Source: Amycolatopsis camponoti (GTDB lineage: Bacteria > Actinomycetota > Actinomycetes > Mycobacteriales > Pseudonocardiaceae). From it: a stretch of 64,000 nucleotides of DNA. The notes under the pieces were generated by a model. That model was not told the DNA's origin, did not search any database, and was given only the letters and a program-made list of their open reading frames with translations. Made by a program: the position numbers and the translations under genes. The DNA lies in NCBI RefSeq assembly GCF_902497555.1, contig NZ_CABVGP010000001.1:1302001-1366000 (forward strand). Direction: 5' to 3'. Shown piece by piece: positions 7,849-15,980 of this stretch (position 1 is the first letter of the stretch; every line of letters begins with the position of its first letter).

Positions 7849-8654
7849 CACGGCACCTGCCCGGGCGTGGAGTAGCGGGTGGGCTGGGGAAGGGGTTCCG
7901 CCGGTGCGGCGTACCCGCCCGGGAACGGCGCTTCGGGACCGCCGGGAGCGGCCGGCCCGCCCGGCTGAGGCGCGTCGTACCCGGGCGCGGCAGCGCCGGG
8001 GCCGGGCTGCGGTGCGTTGTACCCGCCCGGGGCGACCGGCGGCGGATACCCCGTCCCGCCCGGCCCGGGAGCCGGCGGCACCGGCGGGATCCCGGCCGGC
8101 CCGGGGTGCGCCGGCGGGACGGCCGCGGCCGCGCGCCCGTTCGGCGAGCTCCCGGAATTCTCCTGCTGCTGCGCGACGACACCCCGCGTGAGCCGTCCGA
8201 CGACCGCGCCCGCCACGGCCGCACCGACCAGGAACGCGCCCGGACGGCGGCGGGCGAAGCGCCGCACCTCGTCGAGCAGGTCCCCGGGTTCGCGGTGCTC
8301 CAGCCAGTCCGCGACCGTCCTGGTCCGGCCGGACACCTGCCGCGCAACGTCGGCGGCGACGCCGGGGGAGTCGGTCTGCTCGGCCATCCGGTCCAGCTGA
8401 CCGGCCAGCTGGTGGAGGCTCTGCGCCGCCTTCCGCTGGCCGTCCTTGGCCTGGGCCTCGAGCTGGTCCCGGCCCTCGCGAAGCAGATCGCGCGCTTCGC
8501 GCTGGGCGTGCTCCGCGACGTGTTTCGCTTCCTGCGCGGCGGTTTGCGCCACCGCACCCCCGCGGTCGGCGGCCGTGGTGGCCACCTCGCGGGCTTCGTC
8601 CTTCGCGGTGTCCGTCGTCGACGGCGGCGACTGACCGCCGGATCCCTGTGTCAT
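7848..8654 (-). CDS. Stress-type protein: amphipathic helix, single TM segment and Pro/Gly-rich tail
   Basis: The 268-aa protein has a long Ala/Glu/Gln-rich helical N-terminal half (residues 10-100, apolipoprotein- or LEA-like), a short membrane segment (GAFLVGAAVAGAVVGRLT, about residues 139-156), and a low-complexity C-terminal tail rich in Pro, Gly, Ala and Tyr with repeated APQPG and GYDAPQPGG elements. It is the first gene of the three-gene operon and has a GGAGG-type site upstream of ATG 8654. A SigB-type promoter sits about 60-80 bp upstream. The role is probably in envelope stress; not shown. Confidence 0.75.
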   Translation of the reverse strand: MTQGSGGQSPPSTTDTAKDEAREVATTAADRGGAVAQTAAQEAKHVAEHAQREARDLLREGRDQLEAQAKDGQRKAAQSLHQLAGQLDRMAEQTDSPGVAADVARQVSGRTRTVADWLEHREPGDLLDEVRRFARRRPGAFLVGAAVAGAVVGRLTRGVVAQQQENSGSSPNGRAAAAVPPAHPGPAGIPPVPPAPGPGGTGYPPPVAPGGYNAPQPGPGAAAPGYDAPQPGGPAAPGGPEAPFPGGYAAPAEPLPQPTRYSTPGQVP

Positions 8655-8712
8655 CTCGACCTCCTTGCGGGCGAGGCACTTCCGGTGCCCACGGCTGCGT
8701 AGAGCGGCGGGC

Positions 8713-8736
8713 TACCCGGGCATTCCGCCGGTAAAC
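8713..8736 (-). promoter_or_regulatory. Predicted SigB/SigF-type stress promoter
   Basis: On the minus strand, GTTT (8733-8736) and GGGTA (8713-8717) are separated by exactly 15 bases, matching the GTTT-N14-16-GGGTA consensus of actinobacterial SigB/SigF-family promoters. It lies about 60 bp upstream of the start codon of the three-gene DUF3618/holin operon. Scanning other intergenic regions by eye did not reveal an equally good copy. Confidence 0.6.
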
Positions 8737-8814
8737 CGGCATGCGTGTCCGGCGCGAACGGGGGTAGTCCCGGCGCGCGTGCCGTCGAGATCGAGCGGGG
8801 TCCGGCGCCGGCCG

Positions 8815-10797
8815 TCAGCCGCCGACGTGGATGCCCGGCCGGCGGGCCGGGTCCTTTTCCGCGCTGCGGATGATTTCGCGGACCACCGGCGCGGTGTCGC
8901 CGCGGCCGAGGATCAGGTAGCGGAACAGGTGCCCGAGCGGGTTTCCTTCGGCCCACTCGAAGTGGCACTGCGGCCGGACGCCGGTGACGTCGCGCAGCGC
9001 CAGCAGGATCGCGGCGATGGCGTTCGGCGCCGCGGGGCTGTCCGCGCGCAGGATCCGGTACCCGTCGATGTCCACGCCGCGCACCTCGAGCACGTTGGAG
9101 AACTCCGACGGGTCGACCACGTCGATCTCCAGGAAGATGATGTCGGCGGCGCCGGGAACCGGGTTCATCGAGCGCTGTTCGGCTTCCTTGGCCGAGTACT
9201 CGGCTTCGTCGCCGCCCTGGCGCCGGTTGGCGATGATGTGCAGGTTGCCGTCGTGGGCCAGGGAATCGGCGATGAACCGGCGCGCTTCCTCGTCGAACTC
9301 GATGCGCTCGGCGCGCAGCTCCGTCGTCCGCGAAACCCGCGAAACCAGGGAGACGACGATGATCCCGAGGATGAACAGGGCCGAGATGGCGATGCCGTCC
9401 GGCTTTTCGATGACGTTCTCGACGAGCGCGTACAGCAGCACCAGCGTCAGGACGCCGAACCCGATCGCCGCGCCGCGCTGGCTACGCCGGATCGCCGAGA
9501 TGGTCACCGCGACCGCGCCCGACACCATCATCGCGAGGATCCCGGTCGCGTAGGCCCCGGCCTGCGCGTTGACGTCGGCGCCGAACGCGACGGTGATCAG
9601 GATGCTGATCACCGTGTAGACGATCACCACCGGCCGCACCGCGCGGCCCCACTCCGGGGCCATGCCGTAGGAGGGCAGGTACCGCGGGACGATGTTGATC
9701 AGCCCGGCCATCGCCGACGCGCCGGCGAACCAGAGGATCAGGACGCTGCTGATGTCGTAGGCGGTGCCGAAGATCTCGCCCAGCTCGTGGTGGGCGAGGT
9801 AGGCCATGGCCCGGCCGTTCGCCTCGCCGCCTTCCTTGAACGCGTCCGCCGGGATCAGCACCGTCGTGATGAAGCTCGTCGCGATCAGGAACACCGACAT
9901 GATCAGCGCGGCGGCGGTCAGGAGCTTGCGCGTGTTGCGGATGCGCGACTCCAGCCGCTCCTCGGCGGTCTTTCCGTCCGCGGCGACCAGCGGCATCATG
10001 CTGACGCCGGTTTCGAAGCCCGAAAGGCCCAGCACCAGCAGCGGGAACGCGACCACGGCGGGCCCGACCACGCCGAAGAACCCGCCGCCGCCCGCGGTCA
10101 GCGCGTCGGTCCAGCGGGAGAGGTCAGCCGAGTCGCCGAGCAGGTCGACCACGCCGGCGACGGTGACCACGGCGTTGAGCAGCAGGAAGACCGCGACGAG
10201 CGGGATGGCGACGCCGACCGCCTCGCTGAAGCCCAGCAGGAACACCCCGCCGAGGATCAGCAGCAGCACGACGGTGATGAGCACGGCGTGGCCGTGCAGG
10301 AAGCCGGGCACGTACGGGTTTTCCAGCATGTGCACGGTGGCGTCGGCCGACGACAGCGTGATCGTGATGATCCACGACGTCGCGACGAAGCCCAGCAGGG
10401 TGAGCACGAAGAGCTTCCCGCGCCAGAACGGCAGCAGGTCCTCCAGCATCGCCACCGAGCCCTGCCCGTGCGGGCTTTCGCGGGCGACGCGGCGGTACAT
10501 CGGCAGCATGCCGAGCAGGGTCAGCGCGACGATCAGCAGCGTCGCCAGCGGGGACAGCGCGCCGGCGGCGAGCGCGGCGATCCCGGGCAGGTAGGAGAGG
10601 GTGGAGAAGTAGTCGACGCCGGTCAGGCACATGACCTTCCACCAGGCCTGCGGCGTGCCGTGGTCCTCGCCGCCCTGGCGGCCGACCGGGGCCACCCGGT
10701 GTTCCAGCAGCCAGCGGGCGAGCCCGGAGGCCGGCGGCTTCGGCGGTACCGGACTGTCGACACTCGCCGGCACGGTCACCTCGGGTGAAGCAGCCAT
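8815..10797 (-). CDS. APC superfamily permease with C-terminal cytosolic domain
   Basis: The 660-aa protein has about 12 hydrophobic helices from residue 55 to about 500, beginning with [20 protein letters not shown], then a roughly 150-residue soluble C-terminal domain (from about [18 protein letters not shown]). The family resembles the APC-type amino acid or KUP/KimA-like cation permeases; the substrate is not assignable. The start ATG 10797 has GAGGGG upstream. It stands alone between the stress operon and the MerR gene. Confidence 0.8.
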   Translation of the reverse strand: MAASPEVTVPASVDSPVPPKPPASGLARWLLEHRVAPVGRQGGEDHGTPQAWWKVMCLTGVDYFSTLSYLPGIAALAAGALSPLATLLIVALTLLGMLPMYRRVARESPHGQGSVAMLEDLLPFWRGKLFVLTLLGFVATSWIITITLSSADATVHMLENPYVPGFLHGHAVLITVVLLLILGGVFLLGFSEAVGVAIPLVAVFLLLNAVVTVAGVVDLLGDSADLSRWTDALTAGGGGFFGVVGPAVVAFPLLVLGLSGFETGVSMMPLVAADGKTAEERLESRIRNTRKLLTAAALIMSVFLIATSFITTVLIPADAFKEGGEANGRAMAYLAHHELGEIFGTAYDISSVLILWFAGASAMAGLINIVPRYLPSYGMAPEWGRAVRPVVIVYTVISILITVAFGADVNAQAGAYATGILAMMVSGAVAVTISAIRRSQRGAAIGFGVLTLVLLYALVENVIEKPDGIAISALFILGIIVVSLVSRVSRTTELRAERIEFDEEARRFIADSLAHDGNLHIIANRRQGGDEAEYSAKEAEQRSMNPVPGAADIIFLEIDVVDPSEFSNVLEVRGVDIDGYRILRADSPAAPNAIAAILLALRDVTGVRPQCHFEWAEGNPLGHLFRYLILGRGDTAPVVREIIRSAEKDPARRPGIHVGG

Positions 10798-10901
10798 CGT
10801 CGTCCCCTCGTCCCTGGACACAGCGGTCCCCAGGATGCCGGACGCGCGGGATGCCCTTTTCCGGGGGCTCACCGTTGGCCGATTTGGGCGTTTTCCGCGG
10901 G

Positions 10902-11711
10902 TTACCGCGTCCCGGTGGTCAGCAGTGCGACGGCTTCGCCGAGGGAGGCCGGGCGCAGGGCGCGTCCGGTCCGGCGTGGCCAGCCGGGCCCGGCGAGGAC
11001 GAGCCGGGGCGCGCGGATCCGGCGCGGGGGAGCCGCCGGGCGGCTGCTCCACAGGACGACCGCCGCCGGGTGCGTGCGGGCGACGGCGTCGCGCAGCGCG
11101 GTGTCCGGAATGGACCCGCCGAGGAACAGGGCCGCGCGGCCCTGTTCGGCCAGCGCCGCGCGCAGTGTCTCCAGCGGCAGGGTGTGCCGGTCCCTGTCGG
11201 CGCACGCGAGCAGGACCGGCGGGGCGGCGCTGCGGGGAGCGGGGATGCGGTGCAGGGCCGCGGCGACGGCCCACGCGAGCCCGTGCACCAGGTCGACGCA
11301 GTGGTCGGCGTCCGGGCCGCACAACGCGCCGAACACCGGCCGGCACAGGTGCTCCCAGGTGTCGACGACGTCGTGGTCGACGAGGTACGCGTCCAGCAGC
11401 GCGGTCGCGGTGTCGAGCTCGAGGCCGCGCACCGCGGCCAGCAGCGTCCCGGCGTCGGTGGTGCCGTCGGCGTGGAACGCGCGGGCGGCCGCGGTCTCGG
11501 TGCCGAGCCCCTGCTCGATCAGGTGCTTCATCCGGAACAGCGCGTCGACGTCGGCGCGTCCGTAGCGGCGGTGGCTGCCGGTCTGCGGCGCCGACAGCGC
11601 GAGGCCGTAGCGCCGGTGCCACGCGCGCAGGGTGGACGGCGGCAAGTCCAGCATCCGGGCGACCGCTCCCGCCGTCCAGGTGACGGCGGGGGTGGTGACC
11701 GGCTGGTTCAT
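10902..11711 (-). CDS. MerR family regulator with degenerate cobalamin-binding-type domain (CarH/LitR-like)
   Basis: Residues about 12-80 form a MerR winged helix ([20 protein letters not shown], then [15 protein letters not shown]). The remainder matches the helical cap plus Rossmann B12-binding layout of CarH/LitR photoreceptors. A DRHTLP segment occupies the position of the cobalamin-ligating DxHxxG loop, with Pro instead of Gly, and the cap W-x-E-H motif looks lost. It may bind B12 weakly, bind another ligand, or be B12-free. The ATG at 11711 has GGGGAG unusually close to it; a TTG at 11783 is an alternative. It is divergent from a STAS gene. Confidence 0.75.
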   Translation of the reverse strand: MNQPVTTPAVTWTAGAVARMLDLPPSTLRAWHRRYGLALSAPQTGSHRRYGRADVDALFRMKHLIEQGLGTETAAARAFHADGTTDAGTLLAAVRGLELDTATALLDAYLVDHDVVDTWEHLCRPVFGALCGPDADHCVDLVHGLAWAVAAALHRIPAPRSAAPPVLLACADRDRHTLPLETLRAALAEQGRAALFLGGSIPDTALRDAVARTHPAAVVLWSSRPAAPPRRIRAPRLVLAGPGWPRRTGRALRPASLGEAVALLTTGTR

Positions 11712-11828
11712 CTCCCCATGATGGACCCGCCGGGCGCGGGCCGCCGCGCTCCGCGCCCCGGTCGCGCGGCGAATCGATGACAAAACGATGCGGGCGGCTT
11801 AAGGTCGGCACCGGCGAAGGGAGGCGCG

Positions 11829-12197
11829 GTGACCGGCGAGCGGACGCTGAGCGTGCGGGTGCGCACCGTGCCCGAAGCCGTCGTCGTCGCGGCCTCCGGC
11901 GACCTGGACCTCGGGTCGGCGCCGGTGCTGCGGGAGCGGGCCCGTGCCGTGCTGGACGACCGGCCGGCGGCGCTCATCGTCGACCTGGCCGGGATCGGGT
12001 TCTGCGGTTCGGCGGGCCTGCAGGTGCTGGCCGAGCTCGTCGCGGAGACGGCCGACGGCGGCGTGCCGCTCGCGGTGGTCGCCGCCCACCGCGCGGTGGT
12101 GCGCGCGGTGCGGCTCAGCCACCTGGACGAGGCGTTCACCCTGCACGCGACGGTCGAGGACGCCCGCGACTGGATCCGGCGGCGGCCCGGGCGCTGA
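11829..12197 (+). CDS. STAS domain anti-sigma factor antagonist
   Basis: This 122-aa single STAS domain shows [20 protein letters not shown] and the phosphorylation loop [16 protein letters not shown] with its Ser (near residue 60). Such proteins release sigma factors by binding anti-sigma kinases when dephosphorylated. The GTG start at 11829 has GGGAGG five bases upstream. It is divergent from the MerR gene and 34 bp from the convergent GAF-ANTAR gene. Its partner kinase is not adjacent. Confidence 0.85.
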   Translation: MTGERTLSVRVRTVPEAVVVAASGDLDLGSAPVLRERARAVLDDRPAALIVDLAGIGFCGSAGLQVLAELVAETADGGVPLAVVAAHRAVVRAVRLSHLDEAFTLHATVEDARDWIRRRPGR

Positions 12198-12231
12198 GTT
12201 CGCTCCACTGTGGACAGCCGAGGCGACGGCG

Positions 12232-13020
12232 TCAGCCGGGCAGGTCGATCTCGGCGTGCCGTTCGGCCAGCGTCCGCGCCAGCTCGGCCAGCTTGACGTT
12301 CAGGTCCTGGGAGGTGCGCCGCAGGACGTCGAACGCCTCCTCCGCCGAAACGCCCCGGCGCGCCATGATGATGCCCTTGGCCTGGCCGATCACGTCCCGG
12401 CTCTCGATCGCCGTGCGCAGGTGGGCCGCCTGCAGCTCGCTGCGCGTCACGGCGTCGGTGGTGGCGATGGCCAGCGACGCGTGCGTGGCCAGCAGCAGCA
12501 GGACGTCGCGGTCGGCGTCGTCCAGCCCGCCCGCGGAGCGCGAGTAGACGTTGAGCGCGCCGACGGACCGGCCGGTCGGCGCGCCGGGGATGAGCGCGGT
12601 GGAGAGGACCGCGCCCACGCCCAGCCCGACGGCGGCCGGCGCCCACTGCGGCCAGCGGGGCTCGTCGGCCAGGTCCGGTGCGATCGCCACGGCCGGGCCG
12701 GCCGGCACGGCGGCCTCGACGCACGGCCCTTCCCGGAACCGGTACTGCAGCAGGTCCAGCTCGATGGCGACCGCGTCGGTCTCGGCGGGGGTGTGGAACC
12801 GGCCGTCCGCGTCGACCAGGGTGAAGCTGGCCAGGTCGGCCGACGGCACCATGAGCGTGGTCGCTTCGAGGACGCGCTCCAGGACGTCTTCGACGCTGAG
12901 GGCGGTGAGCAGCCGGCTCGTCAGCCGGGCGAACTCCCCGGCCAGGGGGCCGGCCGTGGGCCGGTCTTCGCCGGCTACGAACGTCTCCTTGGCGCGCTGC
13001 CACTCCTGCTCAGCGGACAC
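12232..13020 (-). CDS. GAF and ANTAR domain regulator
   Basis: Residues about 30-170 form a GAF sensor domain (LLTALSVEDVLERVLEATTL; REGPCVEAA). Residues about 195-250 form an ANTAR RNA-binding domain (SRDVIGQAKGIIMARRGVSA, then EEAFDVLRRTSQ). ANTAR proteins act as antiterminators on paired RNA hairpins. The GTG start at 13020 overlaps the upstream STAS gene by 11 bp, so the two are co-translated. The ligand of the GAF domain is unknown. Confidence 0.88.
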   Translation of the reverse strand: MSAEQEWQRAKETFVAGEDRPTAGPLAGEFARLTSRLLTALSVEDVLERVLEATTLMVPSADLASFTLVDADGRFHTPAETDAVAIELDLLQYRFREGPCVEAAVPAGPAVAIAPDLADEPRWPQWAPAAVGLGVGAVLSTALIPGAPTGRSVGALNVYSRSAGGLDDADRDVLLLLATHASLAIATTDAVTRSELQAAHLRTAIESRDVIGQAKGIIMARRGVSAEEAFDVLRRTSQDLNVKLAELARTLAERHAEIDLPG

Positions 13021-13399
13021 GGTGCTCCTCCGCGTCGGCGAGCGTGCGGTACAGCGGCAGCGCGTCGCCGAGCCCCAGGACCTCGACCGGACGCCGCACC
13101 GCCCGCCCGTCGGCGGCGACGGCCACCGGGATCCCGGCCGCGCGGGCCGCGGCCACCGCGTCCAGCACCACGCTCAGCCCGCGCACCGAGCAGAAGTCGA
13201 GGCGCGTCAGGTCGATGACCAGCGCTCGCGGCGCGAGGTCGAGCTCTTCGCCGAGCCGGGCGGCGAGCCGGCCGGTCGCCGACAGGTCGAGCTCGCCGGT
13301 GACGGCCACGACCGTGCGCTCGGCCGTCGTCGTGATGGCGATCCGGGGCGGTGCTTCCACCAGGAAGGCAACGCCTGGGCGAGTGATGGTGTCGTGCAT
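13010..13399 (-). CDS. STAS domain anti-sigma factor antagonist
   Basis: The 129-aa protein is one STAS domain (RTVVAVTGELDLSATGRLAA; DLTRLDFCSVRGLSVVLDAV) with Ser in the phospho-loop. The ATG at 13399 is preceded by TGAGGACGCTC, a good ribosome binding site; the longer upstream frame is Pro/Arg-rich and not favoured. It overlaps the GAF-ANTAR gene by 11 bp, linking an antagonist with an antiterminator in one operon. Confidence 0.82.
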   Translation of the reverse strand: MHDTITRPGVAFLVEAPPRIAITTTAERTVVAVTGELDLSATGRLAARLGEELDLAPRALVIDLTRLDFCSVRGLSVVLDAVAAARAAGIPVAVAADGRAVRRPVEVLGLGDALPLYRTLADAEEHRVR

Positions 13400-13569
13400 G
13401 AGCGTCCTCACCTCGGTGAGGCGGGCGAGCCCGCCGTCCCGGCCGGCGCGGGGAATCGCGCGGGCGGATGGGTTCCAGGGGGCGGCTGCTGTGCTCAACC
13501 GCAGCGACGCTGACATTACCCCGCCCGCGGCCCCCGAGTCACCACGCCCGCGCCGGTACGGTGGTCCGC

Positions 13570-14340
13570 GTGGGTGACGACGCCTGGGCCGCGCTGGCCG
13601 GCCACTTCGCCGACGACGCCTACGCGTCGGTGAAGGGGCGCGTGCGCACCTACGTCCTGCACCGCCAGCTGCTGGAGCACCTCCCGGCGCCCCCGGCCAC
13701 CGTGCTCGACGTCGGCGGCGGCGCCGGTCACCAGTCCTTTCCGCTGGCCGGGGCGGGGTACGACGTCACCTTGCTGGACCCGTCCCCGGCGATGCTGGAC
13801 AAGGCACGGCAGCGGCTGTCACCCGGGATCCGCGGCCGCGTGACGTTCGTGGAGGCCGACGGGGAGCACGCCGAGGAGGCGGTCGGCGGGCGGCGCTTCG
13901 ACGCCGTTCTCTGCCACGGTGTCCTCGGCTACCTCGTGCGGCCGGAACCGGTGCTCGACCGGCTGTGCCGGTGCGTCGCGGCCGGGGGTGTCGTCTCGAT
14001 CATGACCGGCAACGCCCACGCGATGGCGGTGCGGCCGGCCTTGGAGCAGCGGTGGGAGGACGCCCTCGCGGCGTTCGACGCGGACACGGAGATCGGCGTG
14101 CTGGGCGTCCCGACCCGGGCGGACACCGTCGAGGAGCTGAGCGAGCTCCTTCGCGACCGGGGCGTGGAGCCCGTGCGGTGGTACGGCGTCTGGCTGTTCG
14201 TCGACTGGCTCGGGTTCGGCGGCGCCGAGGTGGATCCGGCCGACGCGGAGCGCGTGGCGGCCGTCGAGCTCGAAGCCGGCCGGCGAGACCCCTACCGCCG
14301 GCTCAGCCGCGTCTTTCACCTGGTCGGGCGCAAGGCCTGA
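13570..14340 (+). CDS. CmoM/SmtA-like SAM-dependent methyltransferase
   Basis: The 256-aa protein has motif I VLDVGGGAGHQSFPLAGAGY (about residues 43-62) and the acidic LLDPSPAMLDKARQ. The C-terminal half (GNAHAMAVRP, RDRGVEPVRWYGVWLFVDWL, EAGRRDPYRRLSRVFHLVGR) follows the pattern I know from CmoM, the tRNA cmo5U methyltransferase of enterobacteria. The GTG at 13570 is taken as start; GTG 13561 and 13564 are possible. It overlaps the convergent TetR gene by 25 bp. tRNA as substrate is uncertain in an actinomycete. Confidence 0.75.
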   Translation: MGDDAWAALAGHFADDAYASVKGRVRTYVLHRQLLEHLPAPPATVLDVGGGAGHQSFPLAGAGYDVTLLDPSPAMLDKARQRLSPGIRGRVTFVEADGEHAEEAVGGRRFDAVLCHGVLGYLVRPEPVLDRLCRCVAAGGVVSIMTGNAHAMAVRPALEQRWEDALAAFDADTEIGVLGVPTRADTVEELSELLRDRGVEPVRWYGVWLFVDWLGFGGAEVDPADAERVAAVELEAGRRDPYRRLSRVFHLVGRKA

Positions 14341-14903
14341 GCGGCCGTTTCGGCCAGCAGCAGCAGCTCGGCCAGCACGTCCGCCGCGATGTCAGCCAGT
14401 GACTTCTCCTCGCGCAACCACCGCGTGAACGCGATCCCGAACACGGTCGCGCCCGACTCCGCCGCCAGCGTGGCCGCGAGTTCGTCGACGCCCCGGGCAC
14501 GCAGGGCGTCAGCGACTGTCGTCGCCAGGGTGGTCAGCTTGTGCTGCTCCCGTTCCTGCAGCGCCGGGTTCCGGTCGATGACGGACTGCCGCATACGGGA
14601 GTGCGGGCGGCGCTCGTCCGGGAAGAACTTCGCGGCCGTCGCCAGCGCGGAGGCGACGACCTCGAGCGGCGACGCTTCCGGTGGAGCGGCGTCGATACCG
14701 TCGAGAAACGCCTGGACCAGCAGTTCCTGCCCCTGGAACAGCACCTCGCGCTTGTCGCTGAAGTGCCGGAAGAAGGTGCGTTCGGTCAGCCCGACGGACT
14801 GCGCGATCTCCGCGGCGGTCGTCTGCTCGTACCCGCGGGTGGCGAACAGTTCGAGCGCGGCCTTCTGCAGCCGCTCCGCGGTCCCGGGTTCCCAGCGCAC
14901 CAT
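14316..14903 (-). CDS. TetR family repressor of the adjacent SDR gene
   Basis: The 195-aa protein has an N-terminal TetR DNA-binding domain (ALELFATRGYEQTTAAEIAQ, then SVGLTERTFFRHFSDKREVL) and an alpha-helical ligand domain. The ATG at 14903 is the natural family start. It is divergent from the SDR gene at 15023, with a 32-bp palindrome between them, so it most likely represses both. Confidence 0.88.
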   Translation of the reverse strand: MVRWEPGTAERLQKAALELFATRGYEQTTAAEIAQSVGLTERTFFRHFSDKREVLFQGQELLVQAFLDGIDAAPPEASPLEVVASALATAAKFFPDERRPHSRMRQSVIDRNPALQEREQHKLTTLATTVADALRARGVDELAATLAAESGATVFGIAFTRWLREEKSLADIAADVLAELLLLAETAAQALRPTR

Positions 14904-14952
14904 GCGGCCGAGTCTAGTGATGGCAGCGGCTGACATAAAGGCGTACGGTGTG

Positions 14953-14984
14953 GATGTCAGCGACTGACGTCGGTCACTGACATC
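14953..14984. promoter_or_regulatory. 32-bp palindromic TetR operator
   Basis: Positions 14953-14960 (GATGTCAG) mirror 14977-14984 (CTGACATC) perfectly, and the internal GAC/GTC triplets and central GACGTC are also symmetric. Only four positions break the dyad over 32 bp. It lies in the divergent TetR-SDR spacer, upstream of both genes. Confidence 0.75.
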
Positions 14985-15022
14985 AGTTTTGGGAAGCACA
15001 GCCACTCGAAGGAGTTCACGCC

Positions 15023-15919
15023 ATGCGCGTTTTCGTCACCGGAGCCTCCGGCTGGATCGGCACCGCCGTCGTCGGCGAGCTGCTCGCCGCGGGCCACGAG
15101 GTCACCGGGCTGGCCAGGTCGGACGGGTCCGCCGCGAAGCTCGAGGCGAAGGGTGTCCGGGTCCGGCGCGGCGACCTCGACGACCTGGCCGGCCTCCGCG
15201 CCGGCGCCGAAGCGGCCGACGCGGTCATCCACCTGGCGAACAAGCACGACTTCGCGAACCAGGCCGTGTCGAACGCGGCCGAGCGGGCCGCCGTCCAGAC
15301 GATCGGCGACGCGCTCGCGGGCAGCGGCCGCCCGTTCCTGCTGGCCTCGGGAGTGGCGGGCCTGGTGCAGGGCCAGCCGGTCACCGAAGCCGACGCGTCG
15401 CCGTTCCACGGCCCGGACTCCCCGCGCGGCGGCGCGGAGAACCTCGCGCTCGGGTTCGCCGACCGCGGCGTCCACCCGGTGAGCCTGCGGTTCTCGCCGA
15501 CCGTGCACGGCACGGGCGACCACGGGTTCATCGCGATCCTGTCGGCGATCGCCCGCGAGAAGGGAGTGTCCGGCTACCCGGGCGACGGCGCGAACCGCTG
15601 GGCGGCGGTCCACGTGACGGACGCGGCGCGCATGGCCGTCCTGGGCCTGGAGAAGGCGCCGGCGGGCAGCCGACTGCACGCGGTGGCCGAGGAAGGCGTG
15701 CCGACGAAGGAGATCGCGGCGGCGATCGGGCGGGCGTTCGACCTGCCGGTGGCCTCGATCCCGGCGGCCGACGCGCAGAAGCACTGGGGGTGGATCGGCG
15801 GGTTCTTCGCGATGGACCTGGCGGCGACGAGCACCGCCACGCAGGAGCTGCTCGGGTGGACCCCGACCGGCAAGACGCTGATCGAGGACCTCGACACGGG
15901 CGCGTACTCGGGGTCGTGA
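15023..15919 (+). CDS. Atypical/extended SDR NAD(P)-dependent epimerase-like protein
   Basis: This 298-aa Rossmann protein opens with MRVFVTGASGWIGTAVVGEL (GxxGxxG nucleotide site) and carries RGDLDDL and VIHLANKHD segments of the NAD-dependent epimerase/dehydratase family. The canonical YxxxK is not evident, as in many atypical SDRs. The ATG at 15023 follows CGAAGGAG. It is under the divergent TetR. A paralogous, frameshifted copy lies at 58410-59344. The substrate is unknown. Confidence 0.85.
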   Translation: MRVFVTGASGWIGTAVVGELLAAGHEVTGLARSDGSAAKLEAKGVRVRRGDLDDLAGLRAGAEAADAVIHLANKHDFANQAVSNAAERAAVQTIGDALAGSGRPFLLASGVAGLVQGQPVTEADASPFHGPDSPRGGAENLALGFADRGVHPVSLRFSPTVHGTGDHGFIAILSAIAREKGVSGYPGDGANRWAAVHVTDAARMAVLGLEKAPAGSRLHAVAEEGVPTKEIAAAIGRAFDLPVASIPAADAQKHWGWIGGFFAMDLAATSTATQELLGWTPTGKTLIEDLDTGAYSGS

Positions 15920-15958
15920 GTGAGAAACCGGGTTAGAACACTGTTTCTCACTCACGAC
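15913..15958. terminator. Terminator whose stem contains the SDR stop codon
   Basis: Perfect 16-bp arms (15913-15928 and 15943-15958) flank a 14-base loop. The TGA stop at 15917-15919 is within the left arm. It separates the SDR gene from the convergent peptidase gene. Confidence 0.8.
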
Positions 15959-15980
15959 CGGCCGCGGCAGACCCGGGAGC

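Noticed and set aside
8665..10788. A 700-codon plus-strand frame antisense to the APC permease
   Set aside because: Arg/Asp/Val/Gln-rich shadow translation with no motif; the permease hydrophobicity pattern is decisive.
10798..10901. Possible ydaO-type (c-di-AMP) riboswitch before the APC permease
   Set aside because: Only 104 bp are available and no conserved riboswitch stems were recognised.
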